The notes under the pieces are model-generated. The model was not told the origin of the DNA. It saw only the letters and a list, made by a program, of their open reading frames with translations, and did not search any database. This document shows, one piece after another, positions 16,233 to 22,997 of a DNA stretch of 45,895 bases (the first letter of the stretch is position 1; each line of letters starts with the position of its first letter). Made by a program: the position numbers and the translations under genes. Origin of the DNA: a virus; IMG/VR virus record IMGVR_UViG_3300046675_000257, positions 1 to 45,895 of that record. One strand, 5' to 3'.

Positions 16233-17104
16233 ACAACGACATCACCGTTATGACTCCGCCGACCGGCCTGATGGCGATTATCGACCGCGCCGCCACCGAT
16301 CCCAACTTCGACATCGACAAGCTGCAGCGCCTTCTCGATATGCACGAGGCTGGCGAACAGCGTGCCGAACAGCACGCCTTCACGGCTGCGCTGACCGCAG
16401 CCGAGGCCGAGATGGACACCATCCGAACCGACATGTCGAACCCCCAGACGCGCAGCCGCTACGCCTCGTTTGCCCAGCTCGACCGGGCGGTGCGCCCGAT
16501 TTACACCCGCCATGGTTTTGCGCTGTCGTTTACGACCGAGCCGATGGGAACGCCCGACAGCATCATGGTGGTCTGCACGCTGTCGCATGCGCAGGGCTAC
16601 GCCAAGCGCATCCAGTTGCCGGTGCCGATCACCACGACCGGGTTCAAGGGTCAGCAGATGATGACGCCGGTTCACGCCATGATGGCGGCGGTGTCGTACG
16701 GCAAGCGCAACTGCGAGAGCATGGCGTTCAACCTTCAGGTCGGCGATGCCGACGACGACGGCAATGGTCCGCGTCGCAGCGCACCGCCGCTCAACCAGGC
16801 GCGGCAACAGCAAGAGCGTCCGCCGATGGACATCACCGACGACGCGACCGGCGAGATCACCCGCGTTGCCACCGATACCAACAAGATCAACCCCTGCAAG
16901 ATCACCTGGATTGCGACCGACGACTGGCGGTCGTGGGGTGAGAAGCTGATGTGGGGCGTGCGCAAGTCGGAGTCGGTCGAGGAGATCGACGAGTGGCTGA
17001 AGCTGAACCACGAGCGCCTGACCATCATGGAGAACGACAAGGCCGCGCTCTACAAGACGCTGCTGAGCGCGGTCGCCGCAGTGAAGGAAGGGTTGCTGCA
17101 GTGA
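16229..17104 (+). CDS. erf: ERF-family single-strand annealing protein
   Basis: The 291-residue protein carries the ERF core: an N-terminal helix-rich part (AEQHAFTAALTAAEAEMD), then SRYASFAQLDRAVRPIYTRH followed by GFALSF, LSHAQGYAKRIQLPVP, and the AVSYGKRNCESMAF segment with the Tyr-Gly-Lys-Arg of the family. The C-terminal 110 residues are more variable. ERF proteins form rings that anneal complementary strands. Paired with the upstream YqaJ exonuclease this gives a two-component recombination system able to circularise or repair phage DNA. The start overlaps the previous stop (ATGA). Confidence 0.87.
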   Translation: MNNDITVMTPPTGLMAIIDRAATDPNFDIDKLQRLLDMHEAGEQRAEQHAFTAALTAAEAEMDTIRTDMSNPQTRSRYASFAQLDRAVRPIYTRHGFALSFTTEPMGTPDSIMVVCTLSHAQGYAKRIQLPVPITTTGFKGQQMMTPVHAMMAAVSYGKRNCESMAFNLQVGDADDDGNGPRRSAPPLNQARQQQERPPMDITDDATGEITRVATDTNKINPCKITWIATDDWRSWGEKLMWGVRKSESVEEIDEWLKLNHERLTIMENDKAALYKTLLSAVAAVKEGLLQ

Positions 17105-17529
17105 AGTTCGTGCCTGCCCCGCATAAAGGTCAGCTCTGCCTCGTGGCTCACGACAAGGCGGCGTTCGATTTCATGAAGCAGGTTCGCGACGCCGAGCCGC
17201 TCGAGCTCGAACCGCTGTTCGAGCGCGACATGATCGAACATCGCAAGGTGTTCGCGCAGATCAACGAGGTGGCGAAGGCGCTGCACATCACGCCCGAATG
17301 CCTGCGTGCCCGCCTGCTGTTCGAGACCGGCAATTTCACGGTGCTGGGCGAGATGTACGGCAAGACGTTCGTCGCGGTGTCGTCGATGAGCCGTCACGCC
17401 ATGCGCGACCACGAGCTGCACACGTTCTGGGCCGAAGCCAAGGAGGTGGTGAAGACCAAGCTGTTGTCGAATGTGTCTGATCCGGCTGAGCGCGAAAGCT
17501 TGGCCGCGATGTTGTCGGAGGTTGGGTGA
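17101..17529 (+). CDS. DUF1367-like phage protein
   Basis: The 142-residue product starts at a GTG overlapping the ERF stop (GTGA). The pattern QLCLVAHDKAAFDFMKQV, then PLFERDMIEHRKVFAQINEV, resembles DUF1367 proteins found next to recombination genes in lambdoid and other phages, where a modest N-terminal strand precedes an RN/H-x-x-F-F type helix. The match is partial and DUF1367 has no known biochemical activity. Operon position suggests a recombination or replication accessory. Confidence 0.6.
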   Translation: MKFVPAPHKGQLCLVAHDKAAFDFMKQVRDAEPLELEPLFERDMIEHRKVFAQINEVAKALHITPECLRARLLFETGNFTVLGEMYGKTFVAVSSMSRHAMRDHELHTFWAEAKEVVKTKLLSNVSDPAERESLAAMLSEVG

Positions 17530-17531
17530 AT

Positions 17532-17556
17532 GTCAGGCCCCTGCCCAGAGCCTGAC
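17532..17556 (+). other. RNA hairpin GTCAGGC/GCCTGAC
   Basis: A perfect 7-bp stem (17532-17538 with 17550-17556) begins three bases after the stop at 17529. Its loop side contains GGCCCCTGCCCAGAGC (17536-17551), nearly identical to 28646-28661 in another non-coding gap. No U-tract follows. Confidence 0.45.
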
Positions 17557-17571
17557 CTTCGGCGATCCAAA

Positions 17572-17604
17572 CCCTGCCGGTCACCCGCACGGTGGTCGGC
17601 AGGG
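17572..17604 (+). other. Strong RNA hairpin in the recombination operon
   Basis: CCCTGCCG (17572-17579) pairs with CGGCAGGG (17597-17604). Inside it CACC (17582-17585) pairs with GGTG (17591-17594), separated by a symmetrical GT/GT internal loop. Twelve pairs in total make this the most stable small hairpin in the module. It lies between two genes transcribed the same way and lacks a U-tract, so processing, stability or Rho-related roles are as likely as intrinsic termination. Confidence 0.5.
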
Positions 17605-17653
17605 GGCGGATAATCTTCCCGTAGGCCGTTTTGTCAATCGAAAGGGGACTGCA

Positions 17654-18010
17654 ATGCAACAGGACAATCTCTCGACCGCCGAGCAACAGGCAATCCGCGA
17701 CATCCGCGACATTCAGGACAAGCGCCTGGCGGTCGTCGAGACACCGCCGCTCGAGGAGCAAAGCCACCTTGCGATGCACGCGATGGTCGACAAGCTGGTC
17801 GACCAGTGGGTCGCCGAGTTCGCGCGCACCCGTGAACAGACGGTCGTGCTCGAGCAAATGGTGATCAGTCAGGCGGCCAAAGTGAAGAACGAGATCACCC
17901 GCATGCACCTGTTGGGGATCCAGACGATGCGCGAGGCCGAGCACGCCCACGAAGTCAACCAGCACATCGCCGACGAACTCGACAGCATGATGGAGAACGA
18001 ACATGGCTGA
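17654..18010 (+). CDS. Helical hypothetical protein
   Basis: The 118-residue product follows an AAAGGGG site. It is almost wholly helical and charged (TAEQQAIRDIRDIQDKRLAV; MVDKLVDQWVAEFARTREQ; EQMVISQAAKVKNEITRM), with coiled-coil potential in the second half. A hairpin-rich leader of about 120 bases separates it from the recombination genes, so it may be separately expressed. It overlaps the next gene by eight bases. No family is recognised. Confidence 0.68.
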   Translation: MQQDNLSTAEQQAIRDIRDIQDKRLAVVETPPLEEQSHLAMHAMVDKLVDQWVAEFARTREQTVVLEQMVISQAAKVKNEITRMHLLGIQTMREAEHAHEVNQHIADELDSMMENEHG

Positions 18011-18275
18011 CAACAAGGTGCCACGCGGCGAAGAGATCGAGATCGTGGTCCCGCCGGAAATCCAGGCGCAGCTCGACGCCGATCCGAAGAAGGCTGAGTT
18101 CGTTCGCGAGATGAGTGCCAAGATCCGTCAGGCGCTCGACGGTGTCGCGACCGGCAAGTTCGCCGATGCCGACGAGGCGATGCGTTCTATCGGCGCCGAG
18201 AAGGTCAACAAAAGCGAGCACCCGTTTGGTTTCGATGTCGACGCCCTCGATGATGATGAGGACAACGATGGCTGA
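18003..18275 (+). CDS. Small acidic hypothetical protein
   Basis: The 90-residue product has a helical middle (DPKKAEFVREMSAKIRQALD) and a very acidic C-terminus (VDALDDDEDNDG). It overlaps both neighbours by eight bases, so it belongs to one translationally coupled series (17654-18868). Function unknown. Confidence 0.68.
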   Translation: MADNKVPRGEEIEIVVPPEIQAQLDADPKKAEFVREMSAKIRQALDGVATGKFADADEAMRSIGAEKVNKSEHPFGFDVDALDDDEDNDG

Positions 18276-18597
18276 CGACGAAGAGTTCAACCCCGCCGAT
18301 CCGTTCAAGCAGCTCGAGCCGCATCTTAGCGACGTGAAGATCGCACCGGCTCATGGCATCGCCGCAATCGCACTGTCGCTGGCGATGAAGTACCACGACA
18401 TTGCGACCATCAAGGACGGCGCGATGTACCAGCAATATAAGCTGGAGGGTCGCAACATCCGCGAAATCAACCTCGACACCGTGTTCGAGACCGCGATCAG
18501 GATCGAGATGCACTTACTGGCCTCGTCCGAGCGCATCGCCAAAATCGTGGTCGACGTGATCGCCGAGCTGCCCGAGGAGGAGTTTCCTCATGATTGA
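18268..18597 (+). CDS. Hypothetical protein in the small-gene operon
   Basis: The 109-residue product starts at an ATG eight bases inside the preceding gene. A hydrophobic helix (HGIAAIALSLAMKYHDIATI) is followed by an acidic amphipathic helical region (FETAIRIEMHLLASSERIAK). It ends in an acidic EELPEEEFPHD-type tail. No motif identifies a function. Confidence 0.66.
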   Translation: MADDEEFNPADPFKQLEPHLSDVKIAPAHGIAAIALSLAMKYHDIATIKDGAMYQQYKLEGRNIREINLDTVFETAIRIEMHLLASSERIAKIVVDVIAELPEEEFPHD

Positions 18598-18868
18598 GCG
18601 GATCGAGGCGACATTCGAGTTCAAGTCGGTCGAGGACGTGCCGCTGCGATTGCGCGCGGTCGCGACCGCGATCTTGTTCCTGATCAAGGGGCTCGACTAC
18701 GACGACGAGCTGTCGGTGCTGACCTCGCTGATGTTCGACACCTTGCGTCGCCTGCACGCAGCGAGCGACGGCATGGCCGACCCCGACGAGATCATCGAGG
18801 AGGTCACAGCGGGGCTGCACGCGATGTGGGCGCGCTACCAGCTCGCCCACGGGGTCACCAAGCAATAA
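18590..18868 (+). CDS. Hypothetical helical protein
   Basis: The 92-residue product is compact and helical (VPLRLRAVATAILFLIKGLD; ELSVLTSLMFDTLRRLHAA), rich in Asp/Glu. It overlaps the previous gene by eight bases and ends 36 bases before the excisionase-like gene. No family is recognised. Confidence 0.65.
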   Translation: MIERIEATFEFKSVEDVPLRLRAVATAILFLIKGLDYDDELSVLTSLMFDTLRRLHAASDGMADPDEIIEEVTAGLHAMWARYQLAHGVTKQ

Positions 18869-18904
18869 CAAAACCGGGGCGTGCGGGCCCATTGGGGAAA
18901 CAAG

Positions 18905-19099
18905 ATGCCGAAGCGCAAACACCGCCCGCAACCGCCGCCCGATCTCGAGTATCTCACCATCGAACAGACCGCTGGCCTGACCGGACTCGGCGCCTGGACG
19001 ATCCGCCAGATGGTCAAGACCGGCAAGTTGCACTCGACCCGCGTCGGGGTCCGCATCGTGATCCGGCGCACCGATGTCCAGAAGGCGTTCCAGCCATGA
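18905..19099 (+). CDS. Excisionase-like / MerR-type HTH protein
   Basis: The 64-residue product reads YLTIEQTAGLTGLGAWTIRQ then MVKTGKLHSTRVGVRIVIRR, the winged-helix pattern of small excisionase (Xis/HTH_17) proteins that bend DNA at att sites. The start ATG follows GGGGAAAC. Its location one gene away from the presumed attP and the integrase supports a recombination directionality role. It could equally be a transcription regulator. Confidence 0.72.
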   Translation: MPKRKHRPQPPPDLEYLTIEQTAGLTGLGAWTIRQMVKTGKLHSTRVGVRIVIRRTDVQKAFQP

Positions 19100-19362
19100 C
19101 GTTCAAGATCAAGTGGGTCGACGCTGGCCGCGAGCCGACGCAGACGCCGAACCCGGACTATCCCGAGGGCATCGACATCGACCTGACCAAGGATGGCGAG
19201 CCGAGCTGTCACACCGAGCTGCCGTACCCGGCCAAGCGGTGCGGCTACTACTACGTCGAGTGTCGGGTGTGCGGGCGCAACGCCGCGATCACGACGGCTG
19301 GCCGACCGGACGATCCCCGGTCGGTGAGGTTGCCTTGCAAGGTCATTACGACCGGGGCATGA
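19096..19362 (+). CDS. Small protein with possible zinc ribbon
   Basis: The 88-residue product overlaps the HTH gene by four bases (ATGA). It carries CGYYYVECRVCGRNAAITTA, and a further Cys near the C-terminus (LPCKVITTG), a spacing compatible with a zinc ribbon. Many phages encode similar small proteins of unknown role. It is the last gene before the attP candidate region. Confidence 0.66.
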   Translation: MTFKIKWVDAGREPTQTPNPDYPEGIDIDLTKDGEPSCHTELPYPAKRCGYYYVECRVCGRNAAITTAGRPDDPRSVRLPCKVITTGA

Positions 19363-19397
19363 TCCATGCGCTGGACGCGGCGAAGAAAAGCTTAATA

Positions 19398-19416
19398 TCC
19401 ACCGGAATGTCCACGG
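19398..19416 (+). repeat. 19-bp direct repeat, left copy (possible integrase arm site)
   Basis: TCCACCGGAATGTCCACGG. It matches the copy at 19617-19635 in 15 of 19 positions, with both TCCAC half-elements intact. The TCCAC element also resembles part of a DnaA box, so an alternative reading is replication-protein binding. Confidence 0.5.
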
Positions 19417-19523
19417 CCAAAAACCGCTCATGAATAGTGCAATGATTTCAGCACGTTCTCGCTATAGCGGGCTCTGCAAGGAAAAGCCGTTTCCCTGATT
19501 TGCGGGCGTCAATCGCGAAGAAA

Positions 19524-19534
19524 ATCTTAAAGAT
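19524..19534. promoter_or_regulatory. Palindrome ATCTTAAAGAT (candidate operator)
   Basis: A perfect 11-bp palindrome in the integrase upstream region. It shares the AAGAT/ATCTT half-site with 28671-28683 and with the right arm of the 14834-14874 repeat. Confidence 0.42.
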
Positions 19535-19616
19535 ATGCCTGCGGCGCAGGGCTTTCCTCAACTCCACACCAAACCACCGCACACCACCTCACAGCACTAA
19601 AAACCCCCTCGATTTG

Positions 19617-19635
19617 TCCACCGATCTATCCACGG
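19617..19635 (+). repeat. 19-bp direct repeat, right copy (possible integrase arm site)
   Basis: TCCACCGATCTATCCACGG. It lies about 60 bases before the integrase start and pairs with 19398-19416 (15 of 19 identical, same orientation). Confidence 0.5.
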
Positions 19636-19642
19636 GCTATAA

Positions 19643-19674
19643 CGGTGTTTGCCGCTGCAACAGCGGCATAACCG
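19643..19674 (+). promoter_or_regulatory. Hairpin in the integrase leader
   Basis: GCCGCTG (19651-19657) and CAGCGGC (19661-19667) form a tight stem with a CAA loop, extended outside by CGGT/ACCG (19643-19646/19671-19674). It ends 18 bases before the integrase GTG, so it may affect integrase translation or stop incoming transcripts. Confidence 0.45.
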
Positions 19675-19692
19675 AAAGCAGAGGGGACTACC

Positions 19693-21009
19693 GTGAGCAA
19701 AGATCTCGGCAAGAAAGACGACGACAAGACCAACGCCAGGCTGGCGACGCTGGCCGCTGGCACCGATCACTCGGACGGCGACAACCTGTACCTGTCGGTG
19801 CGCCCGAGCGGGTCGCGTTCGTGGGTGCTGAAGTTCACATGGCGCGAGCCCGGCGAGGCCAAGGGCTCGCCGAAGAAGGTCGGCGGCGGATCCTATCCGG
19901 CGGTCGGTCTCACCGCTGCGCGCAAGTGGGCCGCCGAACAGATGGAAGGGTTGGCTCGCAACCCGTCGGTGATGCCGAAGGCACTCGGCTATGTCGACCC
20001 TGCGCTCAAGCTGGCCAACATGACGCTGGGCGAATACGCCCGCACCTACCTCGACGAGATCCGCCTGCCCGGCATCAAGAGCAAGAAATGCCGCGACCAG
20101 TGGGAAGCGACCTACACGCTGATCGCCAAGCTGCACGGCAAGCGTCTGCGCGATGTCGTGGTCGACGACATCCGCAAGGCGCTCGCTGGCAAGTGGCTGG
20201 CCTCGCCCGTGATGGCTGGCGTGCACCGCATGCAGTTGCACGCGATCTTCAAGACCGCCGCCTCGCAGGGCTACTGCGACCGCGACAAGAACCCGGCCAA
20301 CGAGGACACTTTCGTCGAGCTGATGCCCGCGCAGACGCACTCGCCGAAGGGCCGCAAGGCGCTGCCCTATGCCGAGATGCATGACTTCTGGGCCGAGCTG
20401 GTCGGGCGCGTGAACACCGCGCGCGGCGCCAACGTGATTGGCTGGGCGGCGCAGGCCATGGTGCTGACCGCGACCCGCTGCGGCGAGGTGCGCCAGATGC
20501 AGTGGACGCAGATCGACCGCAAGCGCCGCCGCTGGGTGATCCCGGACAAGGTCATGGGCAAGAACGGCCACGAGGCCGACATCCCGCTGTCGGTGGCGAT
20601 GCTGGCGCTGCTTGACCGCGTCGAGAAGTGGCAGAACGAGAACCGCATCCAGTCGCCTTACGTGTTCCCCGGCAGCGGCGCCGACGGCATGATTGGCGAC
20701 GGCGCATTGCTGGTGCTGATCAAGATCCGTCTCGGCTACGATGCCACCGCGCACGGGTTCCGCTCGACCTTCAAGACGTGGTGTCAGCAGGAGACCTTGC
20801 ACCAGGACGAGGCCACCGAGATGTGCCTGCACCACATCAAGGACGATGCGACCCGCGAGGCCTATGCGCGCGGCGACATGTGGGACAAGCGCCGCGATGC
20901 GCTCGAGCATTGGGCGCTCTACGTGCAGGGTTTGCCGATGCCGTCGCAGTTCATGAAACCGACCATGTCGCAGGTTGGCTGGGACCAGTGGAACGTCGTG
21001 GCGGGTTAA
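19693..21009 (+). CDS. int: Tyrosine-family integrase (P4-type, DUF4102-like N-terminus)
   Basis: The 438-residue product starts at a GTG preceded by GAGGGG. Residues 1-90 hold the arm-binding domain (DNLYLSVRPSGSRSWVLKF, then GSYPAVGLTAARKWA). Residues about 112-200 are the SAM-like core-binding domain. The catalytic domain has Arg262 (TATRCGEVRQ), a conserved KNGHEADIPL lysine strand, His354-x-x-Arg357 (HGFRSTFKTW), His381 (CLHHIKDDATREAY) and nucleophile Tyr391. The tail AYARGDMWDKRR, then LEHWALY, is the P4 integrase pattern. It recombines phage attP with a host attB, often in a tRNA gene. A strong terminator follows. Confidence 0.93.
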   Translation: MSKDLGKKDDDKTNARLATLAAGTDHSDGDNLYLSVRPSGSRSWVLKFTWREPGEAKGSPKKVGGGSYPAVGLTAARKWAAEQMEGLARNPSVMPKALGYVDPALKLANMTLGEYARTYLDEIRLPGIKSKKCRDQWEATYTLIAKLHGKRLRDVVVDDIRKALAGKWLASPVMAGVHRMQLHAIFKTAASQGYCDRDKNPANEDTFVELMPAQTHSPKGRKALPYAEMHDFWAELVGRVNTARGANVIGWAAQAMVLTATRCGEVRQMQWTQIDRKRRRWVIPDKVMGKNGHEADIPLSVAMLALLDRVEKWQNENRIQSPYVFPGSGADGMIGDGALLVLIKIRLGYDATAHGFRSTFKTWCQQETLHQDEATEMCLHHIKDDATREAYARGDMWDKRRDALEHWALYVQGLPMPSQFMKPTMSQVGWDQWNVVAG

Positions 21010-21062
21010 GAAAAAAATACTGCGATCAGAACTCCACCGCAAACTACCAAACGCAACAGCAA

Positions 21063-21093
21063 GCCCGGCCCCGTTGGCCGGGTTTACTTTTTT
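21063..21093 (+). terminator. Rho-independent terminator after the integrase
   Basis: CCCGGCC (21064-21070), loop CCGTT and GGCCGGG (21076-21082) form a 7-bp GC stem, followed by TTTACTTTTTT. It isolates the integrase transcript from the small genes downstream. Confidence 0.88.
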
Positions 21094-21133
21094 CTGCGTA
21101 GGCGCACGCTTCCATCTCGCATGAGGTGTGGCC

Positions 21134-21511
21134 ATGCTGACCCGTTCCATCATCGCACGTTGCCTGATCGTCTGCGCGGCCCTGTGGTGCGTTGCCGGGA
21201 TCGCCGCCAGTTTCGTGCAGGGCGATCCTGAAAACGTCTCGGCGGTCACGGCTGTCGATCTGGCAGGGTTTCAGGACCGGTGGGTCGATGTCACGTTTGT
21301 GCCAGGGCAGGAGCCAGGCGCGAAGGCGGATCGATTAATCGCCTTTTTGGGACGTGAACAGGTCAAGGCCGAACCGTCGCCATCACGGCAACAGACCGGC
21401 AACGCGGCGCCGGAAAAAGAAATCGTTTCGCACCAGGTCGACTCGGTCTGCGGTGTGCGCGGTCGCCGCTGGTATGGCCATCGTCACCGTCGCTGGCGGT
21501 GCCGCCGATGA
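21134..21511 (+). CDS. Secreted or membrane-anchored small protein with basic Cys-containing tail
   Basis: The 125-residue product has a signal-peptide or membrane-anchor N-terminus (SIIARCLIVCAALWCVAGIA) and an ordinary soluble middle. It ends in a Cys/His/Arg/Trp-rich stretch (VCGVRGRRWYGHRHRRWRC), a tail I associate with small exported proteins in rhizobial prophages. I place the start at ATG 21134, after GAGGTG; a GTG six bases upstream is possible. It is coded by the first gene after the integrase terminator. Envelope role only inferred. Confidence 0.6.
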   Translation: MLTRSIIARCLIVCAALWCVAGIAASFVQGDPENVSAVTAVDLAGFQDRWVDVTFVPGQEPGAKADRLIAFLGREQVKAEPSPSRQQTGNAAPEKEIVSHQVDSVCGVRGRRWYGHRHRRWRCRR

Positions 21512-21855
21512 AGCATCGCCACGACGAGGAGACTGGCGACCTCTTCGGCTATCTGCCGTATGGTGGGGCCGCACCGTCGCAGCGTCATAGCCGGACGAGC
21601 CGCGAGGCTGCGGAGAAGATCCGCAAGCACATTGGCCCGCTGCACCGGAAGATCTTGGACTACCTCGCCCGGCACCCGAACGGCGCGTCCGACGAGCGCA
21701 TGTCCGACGCCCTCGAGATCATTCAGAACACGTTTCGCCCGCGCCGCCGCGAGCTGGAGCTGATGGGTTACATTGTCGACAGCGGTCGCATCGAGCAGGT
21801 GCGGTCGGGTCGCGACGCCGTCGTCTGGATCCTCACCCCACAGGAGCGCCGATGA
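21508..21855 (+). CDS. Winged-helix DNA-binding protein
   Basis: The 115-residue product starts at an ATG overlapping the previous stop (ATGA). Residues about 46-95 read PLHRKILDYLARHPNGASDE, then RMSDALEI and RPRRRELELMGYIVDSGRIE, a clear winged-helix (MarR/PhdYeF-like) arrangement with a hairpin wing. Likely a transcription regulator for early genes, but the target is not evident. Confidence 0.72.
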   Translation: MKHRHDEETGDLFGYLPYGGAAPSQRHSRTSREAAEKIRKHIGPLHRKILDYLARHPNGASDERMSDALEIIQNTFRPRRRELELMGYIVDSGRIEQVRSGRDAVVWILTPQERR

Positions 21856-22085
21856 TCACAAAACTCCCCGCCCAGGCGGAACGGGTCGAGACCGGGCCGC
21901 TGCAATTCGGCGACGACTGGCCAGGGGTGTTCATCCGGGGCGACAACGCCCTGTTCTATGCCCGCGCACTCGCTGCCGTCATCGATACGATTCCCGAAAA
22001 GCACTGGACCGTCGAGGGTGTGCTGCGCGGCCTGTTGAGCGATCTGCAATCCTGTTCAGTCGGCGACACCGGGTGGCCACCATGA
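21852..22085 (+). CDS. Small hypothetical protein
   Basis: The 77-residue product overlaps both neighbours by four bases (ATGA). It has a phage-protein-like pattern (DDWPGVFIRGDNALFYARAL, then TVEGVLRGLLSDL), seen in small genes of early regions in other phages. No function is assigned. Confidence 0.68.
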   Translation: MITKLPAQAERVETGPLQFGDDWPGVFIRGDNALFYARALAAVIDTIPEKHWTVEGVLRGLLSDLQSCSVGDTGWPP

Positions 22086-22342
22086 TCAGCAGCGCCATGA
22101 AGCTTGCCTGCATCGAACGCGAACTGCGCATGCGGCGGCGCGTCTACAGCCACCTCGTGGCGCGCGGCCAAATGAGCGAGGCCGAGGCCGACCGCGAGAT
22201 CGCAACCATGGTGGCCATCGCTGCCGACTATCGCCAGGCCGTCGCACACGAACAGCTCGAGCTGTTCAGCACAGGGGGATCCGTCAATGATGTCACGCGC
22301 CAACATGGCCCGCATGGTCTGCAGGGTGGCAGAAAAACATAA
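22082..22342 (+). CDS. Conserved-type small helical phage protein
   Basis: The 86-residue product contains CIERELRMRRRVYSHLVARG, then MSEAEADREIATMVAIAADY, a pattern common in small helical proteins of temperate phages. It overlaps the previous gene by four bases and the next by 56. Function unknown. Confidence 0.72.
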   Translation: MISSAMKLACIERELRMRRRVYSHLVARGQMSEAEADREIATMVAIAADYRQAVAHEQLELFSTGGSVNDVTRQHGPHGLQGGRKT

Positions 22343-22628
22343 GACGACGCGCGCCGTCGTCATGGGCAGATCACACCATCCGAACCTCGTCGCAGTCCGT
22401 ATCGAGATCGCCCGCCAGCTCGATGCCCTGGGCATCCCCATGCTCGAAATCGGGCGCCAGATTGGCCGTCACCACGCCACCGTGATGTACTATTTGGGCC
22501 GAACCCATGCTGAGAGGGCGGTGATGAAAGACAGGCCCAAGCAAGTGCGGGGACACCTTTTAGGACGGGACACACCGACGGGACACGACAGGAATGCTGA
22601 CGTATTGAAAATGGAAAAAGTGCTGTAA
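22287..22628 (+). CDS. Stand-alone DnaA domain IV-like DNA-binding protein
   Basis: The 113-residue protein is essentially one DnaA C-terminal helix-turn-helix domain: VAEKHKTTRAVVMGRSHHPN, then VAVRIEIARQLDALGIPMLE, then IGRQIGRHHATVMYYLGR. In host DnaA the last element is the DHTTV signature that reads the DnaA box; here it reads HHATV. No AAA domain is present, so it would bind DNA without ATP control. It may recognise a phage origin or compete with host DnaA. AGGGGGAT precedes the double ATG. Its 3' end contains three GGGACAC repeats. Confidence 0.8.
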   Translation: MMSRANMARMVCRVAEKHKTTRAVVMGRSHHPNLVAVRIEIARQLDALGIPMLEIGRQIGRHHATVMYYLGRTHAERAVMKDRPKQVRGHLLGRDTPTGHDRNADVLKMEKVL

Positions 22629-22712
22629 TATCAATGAAGGCTAACGGGACACTTCTACTCTCTCACTATAGGGAGAGAGTACTGTCCGGTGCGAATGTTC
22701 AGATGTCCGGTG
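22550..22712. repeat. Cluster of GGACA/TGTCC motifs
   Basis: GGGACAC occurs at 22550-22556, 22567-22573, 22580-22586 and 22646-22652, and TGTCCGGTG at 22683-22691 and 22704-22712 (21-base period). The shared core is GGACA or its complement. The cluster spans the end of the DnaA-like gene and the leader of the next gene, with a hairpin inside. It may be a binding array for a phage DNA-binding protein. Confidence 0.45.
22657..22680 (+). promoter_or_regulatory. Hairpin containing a T7-promoter-like segment
   Basis: ACTCTCTC (22657-22664) and GAGAGAGT (22673-22680) form a perfect 8-bp stem with loop ACTATAGG. The interval 22662-22676, CTCACTATAGGGAGA, is identical to positions -9 to +6 of the T7 class III promoter, but the upstream recognition part is absent. 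No phage RNA polymerase gene was found. Confidence 0.55.
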
Positions 22713-22727
22713 TTGCAGGAATACAAC

Positions 22728-22997
22728 ATGGCTGGCGGGTCAGGAAATGCAGCGTGGAAGGCAGCGGCAATCGCTAACCAGATCGCGCCTGGGCGATGGA
22801 ACCGACGACTTTGCGTTGCTCGTAAGCGAGGCACCGACATCCAGTGCGGACAACTCGCCATGAGCGGCGTCTCATGCTGTCACTTCCACGGTGGTCGAGG
22901 TCAGACCGTCTGGCGCAAGCGTCGGGAACAACGAAATGCCGAAGAAGCCAGGACGCGAAGAAAAATCCAACGTCGAGTCCAAGAGTTCACTGCGTGA
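22728..22997 (+). CDS. HGGxT-type small phage protein
   Basis: The 89-residue product has a good GCAGGA site. The centre reads RRLCVARKRGTDIQCGQLAM, then SGVSCCHFHGGRGQTV. The Cys pairs plus the HGG motif match a widespread group of small phage proteins (C-x-x-A-x-x-G-x-x-x-C-x-x-HGG), thought to bind metal. The C-terminus is Arg-rich and helical. Role unknown; in other phages such genes are often close to terminase small subunits. Confidence 0.72.
   Translation: MAGGSGNAAWKAAAIANQIAPGRWNRRLCVARKRGTDIQCGQLAMSGVSCCHFHGGRGQTVWRKRREQRNAEEARTRRKIQRRVQEFTA

Larger units (their letters stand above)
19363..19692. other. Candidate attP region upstream of the integrase
   Basis: This 330-base non-coding gap lies directly upstream of the integrase. 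It is AT-rich relative to the genome and contains two related 19-bp direct repeats near its two ends, an 11-bp palindrome ATCTTAAAGAT (19524-19534), an AT-containing palindrome CGCTATAGCG near 19462, and a hairpin at 19651-19667. Direct repeats flanking an AT-rich core match how tyrosine integrase arm and core sites are arranged. The core identity cannot be fixed without the host attB. Confidence 0.5.

Noticed and set aside
22662-22676. A functional T7 promoter
   Set aside because: The upstream recognition bases do not match and the window encodes no single-subunit RNA polymerase, so it is reported only as a curiosity.
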